From Planctomycetota bacterium (GTDB taxonomy: Bacteria > Planctomycetota > UBA1135 > UBA2386): a stretch of 64,000 bases of DNA. The notes under the pieces are model-generated. The model did not search any database. It was not told where the DNA came from and worked only from the letters and a program-made list of their open reading frames with translations. The stretch is from NCBI GenBank assembly GCA_028281765.1, contig JANQJF010000073.1, positions 1-64,000 of the forward strand, given 5' to 3'. Positions 35,088-43,402 of the stretch are shown here, one piece after another; position 1 is the first letter of the stretch; each line of letters begins with the position of its first letter. The translations under genes were made by a program, and so were the position numbers.

Positions 35088-36155
35088 ATGCAGGATAGAT
35101 CCTCGATTCCAAGGCTGCCGCGCCCGCCGCGGCGGGTGCTGTTCTTCGGCAAGAACATGTCGCGCAGCCGTGCTACCGGTGGGCTCGTCGAGGCGCTGCG
35201 TGCGCACGAGCTCGAGGTCAAGTGGCTCAACATCGCCACGCTGCGCCGCTGGCTGGGACGCGACATGGCGATCCGCTGTGCGCGCCGCACGTTCGATCGC
35301 TTCAAGCCGGACATCGTGTTCGTGTTCTGCCGGGACCTGCCGTTCCCGCTGCTCAAGGAGTTCAGCAAGAGCGCGACGAGCGTGGTCTGGGTCGAAGAGC
35401 CGTTCGAGAACATCTCGGAAGACTACGTCGACTACCTCGGCGAAGCCGACGCTGTCTTCATCACGAACCCGACCAAGCTGACGTGGCTGCGGAGCCGGGG
35501 CGTGCATCACGCGGCGTTCGTGCTCGAGGGCTTCTCGTCCTCGTCGCACTACCCCATCGAAGGCGTCGAGAAGGATCACGACGTCGTGTTCATCGGTGGG
35601 CCGGGCCGCGAAGGCAAGCGCGCCGAGTTCTTGTCGCGCATCGCCGAGCACCACCGCGTCGACATCTACGGATGCCACTGGGACGGCTGGGCCAACCTGT
35701 ATCCGAACCTGCGGGTGCACCGGCCGGTGCGGCCGCGCGGCTTCCGCAACCTCTGCGCGTCCGCGCGCATCGTGCTCGGCCTCAACCAGGTCAACCAGGA
35801 CTCGCTCTACTTCAGCAACCGGACCTTCATGAGTCTGGCGTGCCGCGCGTTCCACCTGACGCATTACGTGCCGGGGCTGGAGCGCGTATTCCGCGATCGC
35901 GAACATCTCGCGTGGTACACCGACGTCGAGGACTGCATCGAGAAGATCGGCTACTACCTCGAGCGACCGGACGAGCGCGATCAGATCGCGAAGGTCGGCT
36001 GCGACTACGTGCACACGATGCACCAGTTCGACTCGCGCATTCGCTACATCCTGCAGACGCTGCGATCCGGCGCGACGGTCGACGTCCCGGACTGGCTGCC
36101 GTTCGAGCGCGACTCCGGGCTCCACGCATCGGCGGTGCCGGCTGCGTCGGAGTGA
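35088..36155 (+). CDS. CgeB-like glycosyltransferase
   Basis: A 355-residue GT-B-type protein. RRVLFFGKNMSRSRATGGLVEAL opens the first domain; FKPDIVFVFCRDLPFPLLKE, VVWVEEPFENISEDY, DAVFITNPTKL and DHDVVFIGGPGREGKRAEFL follow, and the C-terminal FSNRTFMSLACRAFHLTHYVPGLERVF with HLAWYTDVEDCIEKI is the pattern of the CgeB/DUF3880-type family (glycosyl transferases family 1-2). Likely adds a sugar in the same surface-glycan pathway as its neighbours. The ATG at 35088 lies just after the LPS-kinase stop. Confidence 0.75.
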   Translation: MQDRSSIPRLPRPPRRVLFFGKNMSRSRATGGLVEALRAHELEVKWLNIATLRRWLGRDMAIRCARRTFDRFKPDIVFVFCRDLPFPLLKEFSKSATSVVWVEEPFENISEDYVDYLGEADAVFITNPTKLTWLRSRGVHHAAFVLEGFSSSSHYPIEGVEKDHDVVFIGGPGREGKRAEFLSRIAEHHRVDIYGCHWDGWANLYPNLRVHRPVRPRGFRNLCASARIVLGLNQVNQDSLYFSNRTFMSLACRAFHLTHYVPGLERVFRDREHLAWYTDVEDCIEKIGYYLERPDERDQIAKVGCDYVHTMHQFDSRIRYILQTLRSGATVDVPDWLPFERDSGLHASAVPAASE

Positions 36156-36158
36156 GTC

Positions 36159-37271
36159 GTGCGCGTTCTGCACGTTCTCGCCGAGACGGGATACTCGGGG
36201 GGCGAGCAGCAGCTCGAGCACCTCGTCCGCTACTTGCACGAGCAGGGGCACACCAACGAGCTCGTGCTCGCGCCCGGTGCGAAGTTCGCTGGGGTAGGGA
36301 GCGAGCTCGGTCTCCGGATCCACGACGTGCCGCTGCGTCGACCGTTCGCGCCGGCGATGTGGTCGGGCACGCGTCGCGCCGTGCGCGCAGCCGATCCGCA
36401 GGTGCTGCACTTCGGCTGTGGCCGATCGCTGCTGTGGGCGGGCCTCGCGACGCGGGGTTTGCGCGTGCCGCTGCGCATCACGACGCGTCGCATCGACTAC
36501 CCGATCGGTCGTGTGCCGTGGCGGGCGATGCGCTACCGCCGCCTCGTCGACCACACCGCAGCCAACTGCCAGTCCGTCCGTCGCCGCGTGCTCGACGCGG
36601 GGGTTCCGGAGGATCGCGTCACGCTCGTGCACGAAGGCATCGACGTCGAACCGTGGCGCGGCGCGCGCGAAGGGCGGGACGCGGCTCGCGACCTGCTGGC
36701 ACTGCCGGGCGACGCGATCGTCGTCAGCTGCGCGGCGAGCCTGCGCCCGCGCAAGGGGCAGCGGATCCTCATCGAGGCGTTCGCGGGGCTCGTCGACGAG
36801 TTTCCGAATGCGATCCTGATCCTCGCGGGTTCGGGGACCGACCTCGAGCCGCTGCGCGCCGAAGTGGCTCGCCGAGAGCTCGGGGAGAGGATTCTCGTGC
36901 CGGGAGTCATCAAGCCCGTGCGTGACCTCTACGCGGCGAGCGATCTCTTCGTGATGCCGTCCTACCACGAGGGTCTGAGCAACGCTTGTCTGGAAGCGAG
37001 TGCGTCCGGTCTGCCGCAGATCGTGTCGTCGGTCGGTGGTCTGCCCGAGATCGTCGAGCACGGAGTCACGGGCGAAGTCGTGCCGCCGGGTGATGCGAGC
37101 GCGCTGAGAGAGGCGCTGCGGCGGTATCTCGGCGACGGGACGCGGCGCGCGAAGGCCGGCGAGGCCGGGCGGATTCGTACTGCGGAGAATTTCACGGCGC
37201 GTCGCATGGCAGAAGGCATGGAGGCGCTGTTCGAGCGTCTCCTCGCTTCGGCGAGCCCACAGTCCCGATGA
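36159..37271 (+). CDS. Family 4 glycosyltransferase
   Basis: A 370-residue GT-B transferase of the GT4 family. MRVLHVLAETGYSGGEQQLEHLVRYL is the acceptor-domain start; VSCAASLRPRKGQRILIEAF, LILAGSGTDLEPLRAE, and MPSYHEGLSNACLEASASGLPQIVSSVGGLPEIV with the E-x7-E motif form the donor site. The GTG start is three bases after the previous stop. It continues the surface-glycan gene run 32.1-37.3 kb. Confidence 0.87.
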   Translation: MRVLHVLAETGYSGGEQQLEHLVRYLHEQGHTNELVLAPGAKFAGVGSELGLRIHDVPLRRPFAPAMWSGTRRAVRAADPQVLHFGCGRSLLWAGLATRGLRVPLRITTRRIDYPIGRVPWRAMRYRRLVDHTAANCQSVRRRVLDAGVPEDRVTLVHEGIDVEPWRGAREGRDAARDLLALPGDAIVVSCAASLRPRKGQRILIEAFAGLVDEFPNAILILAGSGTDLEPLRAEVARRELGERILVPGVIKPVRDLYAASDLFVMPSYHEGLSNACLEASASGLPQIVSSVGGLPEIVEHGVTGEVVPPGDASALREALRRYLGDGTRRAKAGEAGRIRTAENFTARRMAEGMEALFERLLASASPQSR

Positions 37272-37284
37272 CCGAAGAACCCTC

Positions 37285-37728
37285 ATGAACCAGTCCGACC
37301 ACGCCGACGCCATCCGTGGCCTCCAAATCGTCTATGCCGCGATCCTGCTCGGTGCGCTGATGTTCGGCGTGATCGTGCTCGTGCTTCGCCTCGAGGGTCT
37401 GCTCGATCTCGGCGACGGGGCCGATCTCGAGATCGTGACCTGGATGGCCGCCGGCGTCGGCGTGATCATGATTCCGGTCGGCTTCGTCGTGCGGTCGGTC
37501 ATGCGCGGCAAGGCCGCGAGCGCCGAGGACGAGGGCATGCGGATGGAGCTGTTCCGCGGTTCGACGATCGTCTTCGCCGCCATGCTCGAGGGCGGGATCC
37601 TGTTCAACATCGTGGCACTGCTGCTCGTCGGCAACTTCGCGTTGAACGGTGGCGTCGCGCTGCTCGGGTGGGCCGTGGCGGCGGCGCTGTTTCCGACGCG
37701 CGAGCAGTTCGAGTCGATGCGGATCTGA
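37285..37728 (+). CDS. Four-helix membrane protein
   Basis: A 147-residue protein with four predicted helices (IVYAAILLGALMFGVIVLVL, MAAGVGVIMIPVGFVV, STIVFAAMLEGGILFNIVAL, GGVALLGWAVAAALF). No transport or catalytic motif seen; the pattern is of a generic planctomycete membrane protein. It is 13 bp downstream of the glycosyltransferase gene and may be the last gene of that operon; it is convergent with the thioesterase gene after 5 bp. Confidence 0.68.
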   Translation: MNQSDHADAIRGLQIVYAAILLGALMFGVIVLVLRLEGLLDLGDGADLEIVTWMAAGVGVIMIPVGFVVRSVMRGKAASAEDEGMRMELFRGSTIVFAAMLEGGILFNIVALLLVGNFALNGGVALLGWAVAAALFPTREQFESMRI

Positions 37729-37733
37729 ACCGG

Positions 37734-38162
37734 TCAGTCCTCGTCGACGATCGCGCGAATCCCGTCGGGGACCGCGGTCGGACGCCGGGACGACGCGTCG
37801 AGGAACACGAGCCCGGTCTTGGCCTCGGCGACCACGCGGTCGTCCTGCAGTCGCGTCGCCCGATACAGCAGATCACAGCCGACGCGGCCGATCTCACCGA
37901 TCCCCACGTCGAAGCGCAGGCGATCCCCGAAGAACGACTCGGCCTTGTAGACGACGGCGGCGTCGGCGAGCACGAGGTCGGTGCCTTCGATCCCGGCTTC
38001 GGCGAACCCGTGATCCGCGAGGAAGCGGACGCGCGCTTCGTGCACGAGTCCGAGCATCGCGTCGTTGCCGAGGTGCTTGCCGTAGTTGAGGTCCGTGACG
38101 CGGACCTCGATCTCCGTCGAGAACGGCAGGTCGTCGGGAATGTCGAGGACGATTCGGGTCAT
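37734..38162 (-). CDS. Acyl-CoA thioesterase, 4HBT hot-dog fold
   Basis: A 142-residue single hot-dog protein. TEIEVRVTDLNYGKHLGNDAMLGLVHEARVRFL carries the 4HBT signature (D-x-N-Y-x-x-H-x-x-N and the catalytic helix), followed by VVYKAESFFGDRLRFDVGIGEI and VVAEAKTGLVFLD. It hydrolyses acyl-CoA thioesters; chain length is unknown. Five bp separate it from the dGTPase gene upstream, so they are probably co-transcribed. Confidence 0.85.
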   Translation of the reverse strand: MTRIVLDIPDDLPFSTEIEVRVTDLNYGKHLGNDAMLGLVHEARVRFLADHGFAEAGIEGTDLVLADAAVVYKAESFFGDRLRFDVGIGEIGRVGCDLLYRATRLQDDRVVAEAKTGLVFLDASSRRPTAVPDGIRAIVDED

Positions 38163-38166
38163 GGTT

Positions 38167-39258
38167 CTACGGGGACTGGCGAATCAGGTAGCGGTCGGTC
38201 ATGCCCGCGACGTAGTCGCATACCACGCGCTCGACCCCGTCCGTGTCCATACGCATGCGGGTCGCTGTCGGTAACTCGTCAGGATGTGCGACGAAGTGTG
38301 CAAACGCGGCTCGAATGCGCTCCTGACCGTGGTCCATGACCGCGAGCACCCGGCGCGAGTTGTAGAACTGCTCGCCGAGGAACTCGAGCACCTCGTGTGC
38401 CATCACGGCCATCTCGGATCCGTGCGCGACGCCCTTCTTGTCCGCGGACTCGAGTCGCTTCGCGGACGACTGCACCAGGTCGTGGATCATCAGCGAGATC
38501 ATTTCGCTGACGATCTTCGACTTGCGTTGGCTCCCGCAGGCGTCGCGAGCGCATCGCCAGATCCGGAGTTCGTCGACTTGGTCCAGCGTGAGGACACCGG
38601 CGCGCAGTCCGTCGTCGAGATCGTGCGCGAGGTAGGCGATGCGGTCGCAGAGGTCGACGACGCGGGCTTCGAGCGGTGCCGGTGCTGCGGCCGGCTCGGC
38701 TACGGTTTCCGCGAGGTCCTCAGCGATCGGGAAACCGTTCGGAATCCGGCCCTTGAGGAGGGAGCGCCGCACCGCGAGCGTCAGGTTGAGGCCGAGCCCG
38801 TCGCCGTTCCGGTCCTCGAGGTAGTCGACGATGCGCGCTCCGTGCGCGTTGTGGCGGAAGCCGCCCTTGCCGTCCATGAGTTCGTCGAGCGCGCGCTCGC
38901 CGACGTGACCGAACGGCGGGTGGCCGAGATCGTGGCCGAGCGCGACCGCCTCCGCGAGGTCGGCGTTGAGGCGGAGCGCGCGTGCGGCGCCGCGCGCCAT
39001 CTGGGACACCTCGAGAGAGTGGGTGAGCCGCGTGCGAAAGTGGTCGCCTTCGAACGCCGCGAAGACCTGTGTCTTGTGCTGCAGTCGCCGAAACGCGGTG
39101 CAGTGGATGATGCGATCGCGGTCGCGCTGGAACGCCGTGCGGAGCGGGTCCGGCGACTCCTCGCGCCGGCGCGATGCGTAGGCGCCGCGGCTGTGGGTCG
39201 CGCCCGTGACGAGCGATCGCAGTTCGTGATCTTCGATCTCTTCGCGGCGCAGCCACAT
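38167..39258 (-). CDS. dgt: Deoxyguanosinetriphosphate triphosphohydrolase-like protein
   Basis: A 363-residue HD-domain enzyme. FQRDRDRIIHCTAFRRLQHKTQVF, HFRTRLTHSLEVSQMARGAAR, LGHDLGHPPFGHVGE and the final metal Asp in DLCDRIAYLAHDLDD are the dNTPase signatures. It cleaves dNTPs to deoxynucleoside and triphosphate, tuning dNTP pools and, in other bacteria, contributing to phage resistance. The start at ATG 39258 gives the normal N terminus (MWLRREEIEDHELR); the longer frame upstream is antisense to the PDZ gene promoter. Divergent from the PDZ-thioredoxin gene. Confidence 0.9.
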   Translation of the reverse strand: MWLRREEIEDHELRSLVTGATHSRGAYASRRREESPDPLRTAFQRDRDRIIHCTAFRRLQHKTQVFAAFEGDHFRTRLTHSLEVSQMARGAARALRLNADLAEAVALGHDLGHPPFGHVGERALDELMDGKGGFRHNAHGARIVDYLEDRNGDGLGLNLTLAVRRSLLKGRIPNGFPIAEDLAETVAEPAAAPAPLEARVVDLCDRIAYLAHDLDDGLRAGVLTLDQVDELRIWRCARDACGSQRKSKIVSEMISLMIHDLVQSSAKRLESADKKGVAHGSEMAVMAHEVLEFLGEQFYNSRRVLAVMDHGQERIRAAFAHFVAHPDELPTATRMRMDTDGVERVVCDYVAGMTDRYLIRQSP

Positions 39259-39397
39259 GGGTTCAAGGCGCCTGTCCTCCGGCTGGAAGGCCGGTATGCT
39301 GGAGCGAGAGGCGTTGCGATTGTCGTATTTTGCTCCAGCCACGGCCGTCAAGCACGAGTCGTGCAAATCCGATCGGCCATTCGGTCGATATCTGAAC

Positions 39398-40342
39398 ATG
39401 ACGAGAACGATCGTGCTCGCGCTGCTCGCGGTCACCGTGTGCCTCTCGAACGGGGTGGCGCAGGCGTCGCGGCCGACGAACCCCGGATGGCTCGGGGTCT
39501 TCTTCGACGATGCGACCAGCGCGCGGGTCGTCGAAGTCGTGCCGGGTTCGCCGGCGGCCGATGCTTCACTGCGTGCCGGGGACGTGCTCACTTCGATCGG
39601 CGAGGCGCCGACGCCGTCGGTCGACGCGGCGATCGAAGCGCTCGGTCGCCACGCGGTCGGTAGCGTGATCGACATCGGCTATCGCCGTGGTGAACTCGAC
39701 GCGACCGTGAGTGTGACGCTCGCGCGACGGCCGATCGACCCGCACGAACGCGCGCCGGCGCTGCGGCGCACCGGCGCGAAGCCGAGCGGAGGCAAGTCGG
39801 GGCGGAAGCCGTCGGCGCCCGCCGTCGAGCAGGATCTGGCGTCGCGCCCGGAGTCGCCGTACGAGCGCGCGCTCGCGGTGGCGCGGACGCGTGGCGTACC
39901 GCTGCTCCTCGCGTTCCACGCCGAGTGGTGCGCCCAGTGCAAGACGCAGCGCGAGGCGTTCCGCGACGAGGCCGTCGCCTGGGCGCGGCGCGGCGTCGAG
40001 CTCCTGTGGGTCGATACCGGCCGGGACCCGGGGCTGGCCGATCGATTCTCGGTCGCGAACGTGCCGCACCTCGTGGCGGTCGACCACGAGGGTCGGTCGC
40101 TCGCGACGTCGAGTGGATACCTCCCGGCCGCGAAGCTCCGCGGCTGGCTGGAGCGGCTGCCGAAGCCCGCGGGGCCTGCGCCGAGGTCCGCCCGGCGCGA
40201 CGTGGTGGGTGACGCGCGGCGGGACCGCGAAGTGGAGGCGCTGCGCCGCGAGCTTCGCGACCTCAAGCGTGAGGTCGAACGGCTGCGCGGCGAGATCCGG
40301 AGCCTGCAGGCCGAGGTGCGACGCGTCCGCACTCGCCGGTAG
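39398..40342 (+). CDS. Exported PDZ-thioredoxin fusion protein
   Basis: A 314-residue protein with a signal peptide (MTRTIVLALLAVTVCLSNGVAQA). A PDZ domain (about 28-120; GWLGVFFDD, VVPGSPAADASLRAGDVLTSIG) is joined by a Pro/Lys-rich linker to a thioredoxin-like domain (about 150-255) with the redox motif WCAQCK and the cis-proline region VPHLVAVD. A basic/acidic coiled coil (about 270-314; LRRELRDLKREVERLRGEI) closes it. This suggests a periplasmic disulfide-handling protein that docks on C-terminal peptides. Followed 46 bp later by the epimerase gene. Confidence 0.82.
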   Translation: MTRTIVLALLAVTVCLSNGVAQASRPTNPGWLGVFFDDATSARVVEVVPGSPAADASLRAGDVLTSIGEAPTPSVDAAIEALGRHAVGSVIDIGYRRGELDATVSVTLARRPIDPHERAPALRRTGAKPSGGKSGRKPSAPAVEQDLASRPESPYERALAVARTRGVPLLLAFHAEWCAQCKTQREAFRDEAVAWARRGVELLWVDTGRDPGLADRFSVANVPHLVAVDHEGRSLATSSGYLPAAKLRGWLERLPKPAGPAPRSARRDVVGDARRDREVEALRRELRDLKREVERLRGEIRSLQAEVRRVRTRR

Positions 40343-40388
40343 ACGCGATTCCGGGAAGAAGTCGCAACTCGCGCGGTCGAAGCGCCTC

Positions 40389-41417
40389 ATGCGAGTTCTG
40401 GTCACCGGTGGCGCCGGTTTCATCGGGTCGTCCCTCGTCGAGTCGCTCCTCGCGGATGGCGAAGACGTCGTCGTGCTCGACGACTTCTCGTCGGGACGGC
40501 GGGCCAACTTGCCCGCGACGCACGGCCGGCTGCGCGTGGTTGTCGGTTCGGTGCTCGACGACGCGACGGTCGAGCGCCTGGTTGGCGAGGTCGACCACGT
40601 ATATCACCTCGCCGCCGCGGTCGGCGTTTCGCTCGTCGGGCGCGCGCCGCGCCACGGACTCGAGGCCAACACCCTCGGGACTCTCCGCGTGCTCGCGGCG
40701 GCCGCGGCGCGAGGCGTGCCCACGGTCGTCGCCTCGAGCTCGGAGGTCTATGGAGCGCGCGACGCCGTGCCCTATCGCGAGGCCGATGCGATGTGCCTCG
40801 GTGTCCCGTCGGAGGTTCGCAGCGGGTACTCGTGCGCGAAGGCGTGGGGGGAGTGTCTGGCGTTCGCCCATGCTGCCGAATCGGGGTTGCCGGTGCTCGT
40901 CGTGCGCTTGTTCAACACCGTCGGGCCGCGACAGCGCGCGCGCTACGGAATGGTGCTCCCACGCTTCGCGCGCCAGGCGCTGGCGGGAGAGCCGCTGACG
41001 GTCTATTCCGACGGTCGGCAAACGCGCTGCTTCGCGCACGTCGAAGACGTCGTCTCCGCGATCCGTGCCCTCGTCGCCCGGGACCGATTCGGTGCGGTGT
41101 TCAACGTCGGGTCCGAGGCCGAGGTCACGATCGGAGAGCTCGCGAACTGCGTCGTGCGACGCGCGGGCTCGCCCAGTCGGATCGAGCACGCGGCGTTCGA
41201 GTCGCATCACCCCGGCTTCGGTGGTGGACCGCGCCGGCGCGTGCCCGACTTGAGTGCGTTGCGTCAGGCGATCGGAGCGGTGCCGCAGCGTTCGCTCGAC
41301 TCGATCATCGACGAGGTGCTGCGGAGTCCACGTTCGTCGCCTCTCGCGCAGCCTGGAGATTCGCGTGGAACGACGCGTCCTCGGGCACCATCTCGACCGC
41401 TGCTTCGAACTCGCTGA
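40389..41417 (+). CDS. NAD-dependent sugar epimerase/dehydratase (SDR)
   Basis: A 342-residue extended SDR. The Rossmann motif TGGAGFIGS, VVVLDDFSSGRRANL, and the catalytic pair in SGYSCAKAWGE (Tyr and Lys) are present, then VVRLFNTVGPRQRARYGMVLP and the substrate-binding half with VYSDGRQTRCFAHVEDVVSAI. It resembles UDP-glucose 4-epimerases and UDP-glucuronate decarboxylases and probably supplies a nucleotide sugar for the nearby transferases. ATG 40389 begins directly at the Rossmann strand. Its last 113 bp overlap the convergent GT2-TPR gene; the encoded tail after about residue 312 is Pro/Arg-rich and probably not conserved. Confidence 0.88.
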   Translation: MRVLVTGGAGFIGSSLVESLLADGEDVVVLDDFSSGRRANLPATHGRLRVVVGSVLDDATVERLVGEVDHVYHLAAAVGVSLVGRAPRHGLEANTLGTLRVLAAAAARGVPTVVASSSEVYGARDAVPYREADAMCLGVPSEVRSGYSCAKAWGECLAFAHAAESGLPVLVVRLFNTVGPRQRARYGMVLPRFARQALAGEPLTVYSDGRQTRCFAHVEDVVSAIRALVARDRFGAVFNVGSEAEVTIGELANCVVRRAGSPSRIEHAAFESHHPGFGGGPRRRVPDLSALRQAIGAVPQRSLDSIIDEVLRSPRSSPLAQPGDSRGTTRPRAPSRPLLRTR

Positions 41418-42726
41418 GCGCGCGCGCGTGGTCGCCGCTGCGCCATGCGCAGATCCCGAGGTTGTTGTGGGCCGCGGGATCCCCGGTGGCCGCGGCTCGC
41501 TCGAGTAGCGGCATCGCGGCGGTGTAGTCGCCCCGCTCGAGCTCGCACAGTCCGAGTAGGTTCATGTGTCCGGCGTGCTCGGGATCGATCTCGTGGGCGT
41601 CCCGTAGGTGGCGAACCGCGGCGTCGGGTTCGCCGGTTTCCACGAAGTAGCGCCCGAGATCCGCCAGGTTGTCGGCGATTTCGTCGGGCGTGAAGTAGCA
41701 GTGCGCGAGCGCGTCACGGAACGTGTCCAGGCCTGCCTGGCTCTCGCCGGATCCGAGCAGGGCGATCCCGAGCAGGCAGCGACCGCGGCCGTGCGTCGGC
41801 GTAGACGCGACGAAGCGTTCGGCGTGCTGGCGCATGGCCGGGAAGTCGCGGGCGCGCCGCGCGGCCTCCGCGAGCACGAGATGGCCGTCGGGCCAGTCCG
41901 GGTGCGAACGCACCGCGGACCTGGCGTGTTCGCTCGCGGCGTCGTGTTGGCAATCGAGGCGTGCGATGTAGACCTTGCCCGCGTCGTGATCGCACCACTT
42001 CTCGCGGAAGCAGCGCTGCCGTTCGAGCATGGTCTCCGTCACGTCGTGGCCGAGCCGGCGGAACGTCTTGTGGCCGTGGTGGTGGACGAAGGCCGTGCGC
42101 GCGACGACGAGACGAAGCCCGAGCAATCGCGCTCTGAGGCAGAAGTCATCGTCCTCGTACATCCCCGCGCCGAATCGGGTGTCGAAGTCGCCGATGCGGT
42201 CGAGGAGTTCGCGGCGAAACAGCATGCAGAGGCCGGACAGCGTTTCGACGTCCTGGAGCACGGCGTGATGCGCGCTCTCCTCGAGCAGCGTCTCGATCTC
42301 GCGTGCCCCTTCCGCGGAGCACCCGCCGTCCCCGACGTCCAGTCGTGCCGCGCCTTTGACGCGATTGCTCACGGGTCCAACGATGCCGACGCGCGGATCC
42401 GAATCGAGCGCGTGTTCGAGGCGTGCGACCATGTGCGGGGCGGGCACCGTGTCGTTGTTGAGGATCAGGCAGCGATCGCCCCGTGCGATGGCGAGTCCCG
42501 CGTTGACGCCGCCTGCGAATCCGAGATTGGTTTCCTGGCGCACCACGCGCACCCCGGGGAACTCGCGGTCGAGGTCGCGCGTGCCGTCCGGGCTCGCGTT
42601 GTCGACCAGAATGAGCTCGAGTGGTGACGAGTCGCGCTGGTCGAGCAGGGCCTGCAGGGAGGCGCGCGTGTCCGCGACTCCGCCGTGGCAGGGAATCACG
42701 ACCGAGATCAGAGGATTCGCGTTCAC
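41305..42726 (-). CDS. Family 2 glycosyltransferase with TPR domain
   Basis: A 473-residue protein. The GT2 domain (about 1-250) has ISVVIPCHGGVADTRASLQAL, ELILVDNASPDGT, NLGFAGGVNAGLAIARGD, the DxD region CLILNNDTVPAPHMV, and GMYEDDDFCLRARLLG with the ED acceptor-site acids; it resembles rhamnosyltransferases. The rest (about 260-460) is TPR repeats (HMNLLGLCELERGDYTAAMPLLERA, AHNNLGICAWRSGDHARAL), perhaps contacting partners or peptide acceptors. Convergent with the epimerase and overlapping it by 113 bp; the final residues ATNVDSAAPRR fall in the overlap. Confidence 0.87.
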   Translation of the reverse strand: MNANPLISVVIPCHGGVADTRASLQALLDQRDSSPLELILVDNASPDGTRDLDREFPGVRVVRQETNLGFAGGVNAGLAIARGDRCLILNNDTVPAPHMVARLEHALDSDPRVGIVGPVSNRVKGAARLDVGDGGCSAEGAREIETLLEESAHHAVLQDVETLSGLCMLFRRELLDRIGDFDTRFGAGMYEDDDFCLRARLLGLRLVVARTAFVHHHGHKTFRRLGHDVTETMLERQRCFREKWCDHDAGKVYIARLDCQHDAASEHARSAVRSHPDWPDGHLVLAEAARRARDFPAMRQHAERFVASTPTHGRGRCLLGIALLGSGESQAGLDTFRDALAHCYFTPDEIADNLADLGRYFVETGEPDAAVRHLRDAHEIDPEHAGHMNLLGLCELERGDYTAAMPLLERAAATGDPAAHNNLGICAWRSGDHARALSEFEAAVEMVPEDASFHANLQAAREATNVDSAAPRR

Positions 42727-42812
42727 CCTGGTCTCATCGGATTTCGCATCGCGGATCCTGCAGTGGCACCGACGTCTCAGGTGGCCGTTCCATGCGTCGG
42801 CGACGCAGGTCG

Positions 42813-42854
42813 ATTAAAAGAGATCGCCCGGGACCTCCTCGATCCCGGGCGATC
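42813..42854 (-). terminator. Rho-independent terminator upstream of the GT2-TPR gene
   Basis: GATCGCCCGGGA (42822-42833) pairs perfectly with TCCCGGGCGATC (42843-42854), loop nine bases; on the minus strand it runs into TCTTTTAAT. Since it lies just upstream of the minus-strand GT2-TPR gene, it would end a minus-strand transcript arriving from 42.86-43.3 kb, where no convincing protein gene is seen. Confidence 0.75.
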
Positions 42855-43402
42855 CAGGGGCTGAGCCCCAGGGAAACTCAACAATCGGTTAGTTCACGAC
42901 AAGCCGCGAACGGCTTGCACACCTCGCTCACATTGCGCGCTCACCCGCGAACGGGAGAACGCTGACCGACCGCTGAGCGGAGCGACTTCCGGATCTCGCC
43001 CATCCAAAAGTCGCCCATGTTTCACATTCTTGCGGCGTGCGTGGCCTTCGCATCCCCCCCAGGAGCGCCGGCTGCGCACGGATCCCTCGGCCGCGAACTC
43101 TCGCGAGCCCGCGGTCACCTCGGATCCAAGACACTGGCTTCTTTTCCGCATCTGCAAGAGGAAATGCAATGCGCGTGCCACAAGGGACAGAATCCTCGAA
43201 AATCTCGTGGTGTGCCCTAGGCCTTGATATTGCAGTGATTTACGTTCCATCCGATTCATGGCTGCTACGTCGTCTCACCCGCGTGTCGCGGGATTGGGAA
43301 TGAGACGAGACGGAATGAGACTCGAGACGCGGGATCTGACGGGATTCGCGATCGGAGTGCGCCGCGAATTGCGCTGGGCCTATTCCGAGCTATCCTGCGC
43401 TC
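42855..43402. other. Non-coding stretch, possible small RNA
   Basis: About 550 bp with lower coding character than the surroundings. A 121-codon minus frame (42894-43259) and several short plus frames exist, but their third positions lack the G/C bias of real genes here and no family is visible. Hairpins include GGGGCT-AGCCCC near 42860 and CCCGCG-TGT-CGCGGG near 43280. With the minus-strand terminator next to it, it may encode a small RNA; it must also hold the promoter of the RluA-type gene. Confidence 0.4.

Noticed and set aside
42894-43259. 121-codon minus frame upstream of the 42.8-kb terminator
   Set aside because: No third-position G/C bias, no homology pattern and no ribosome binding site; treated as possible non-coding RNA region instead.
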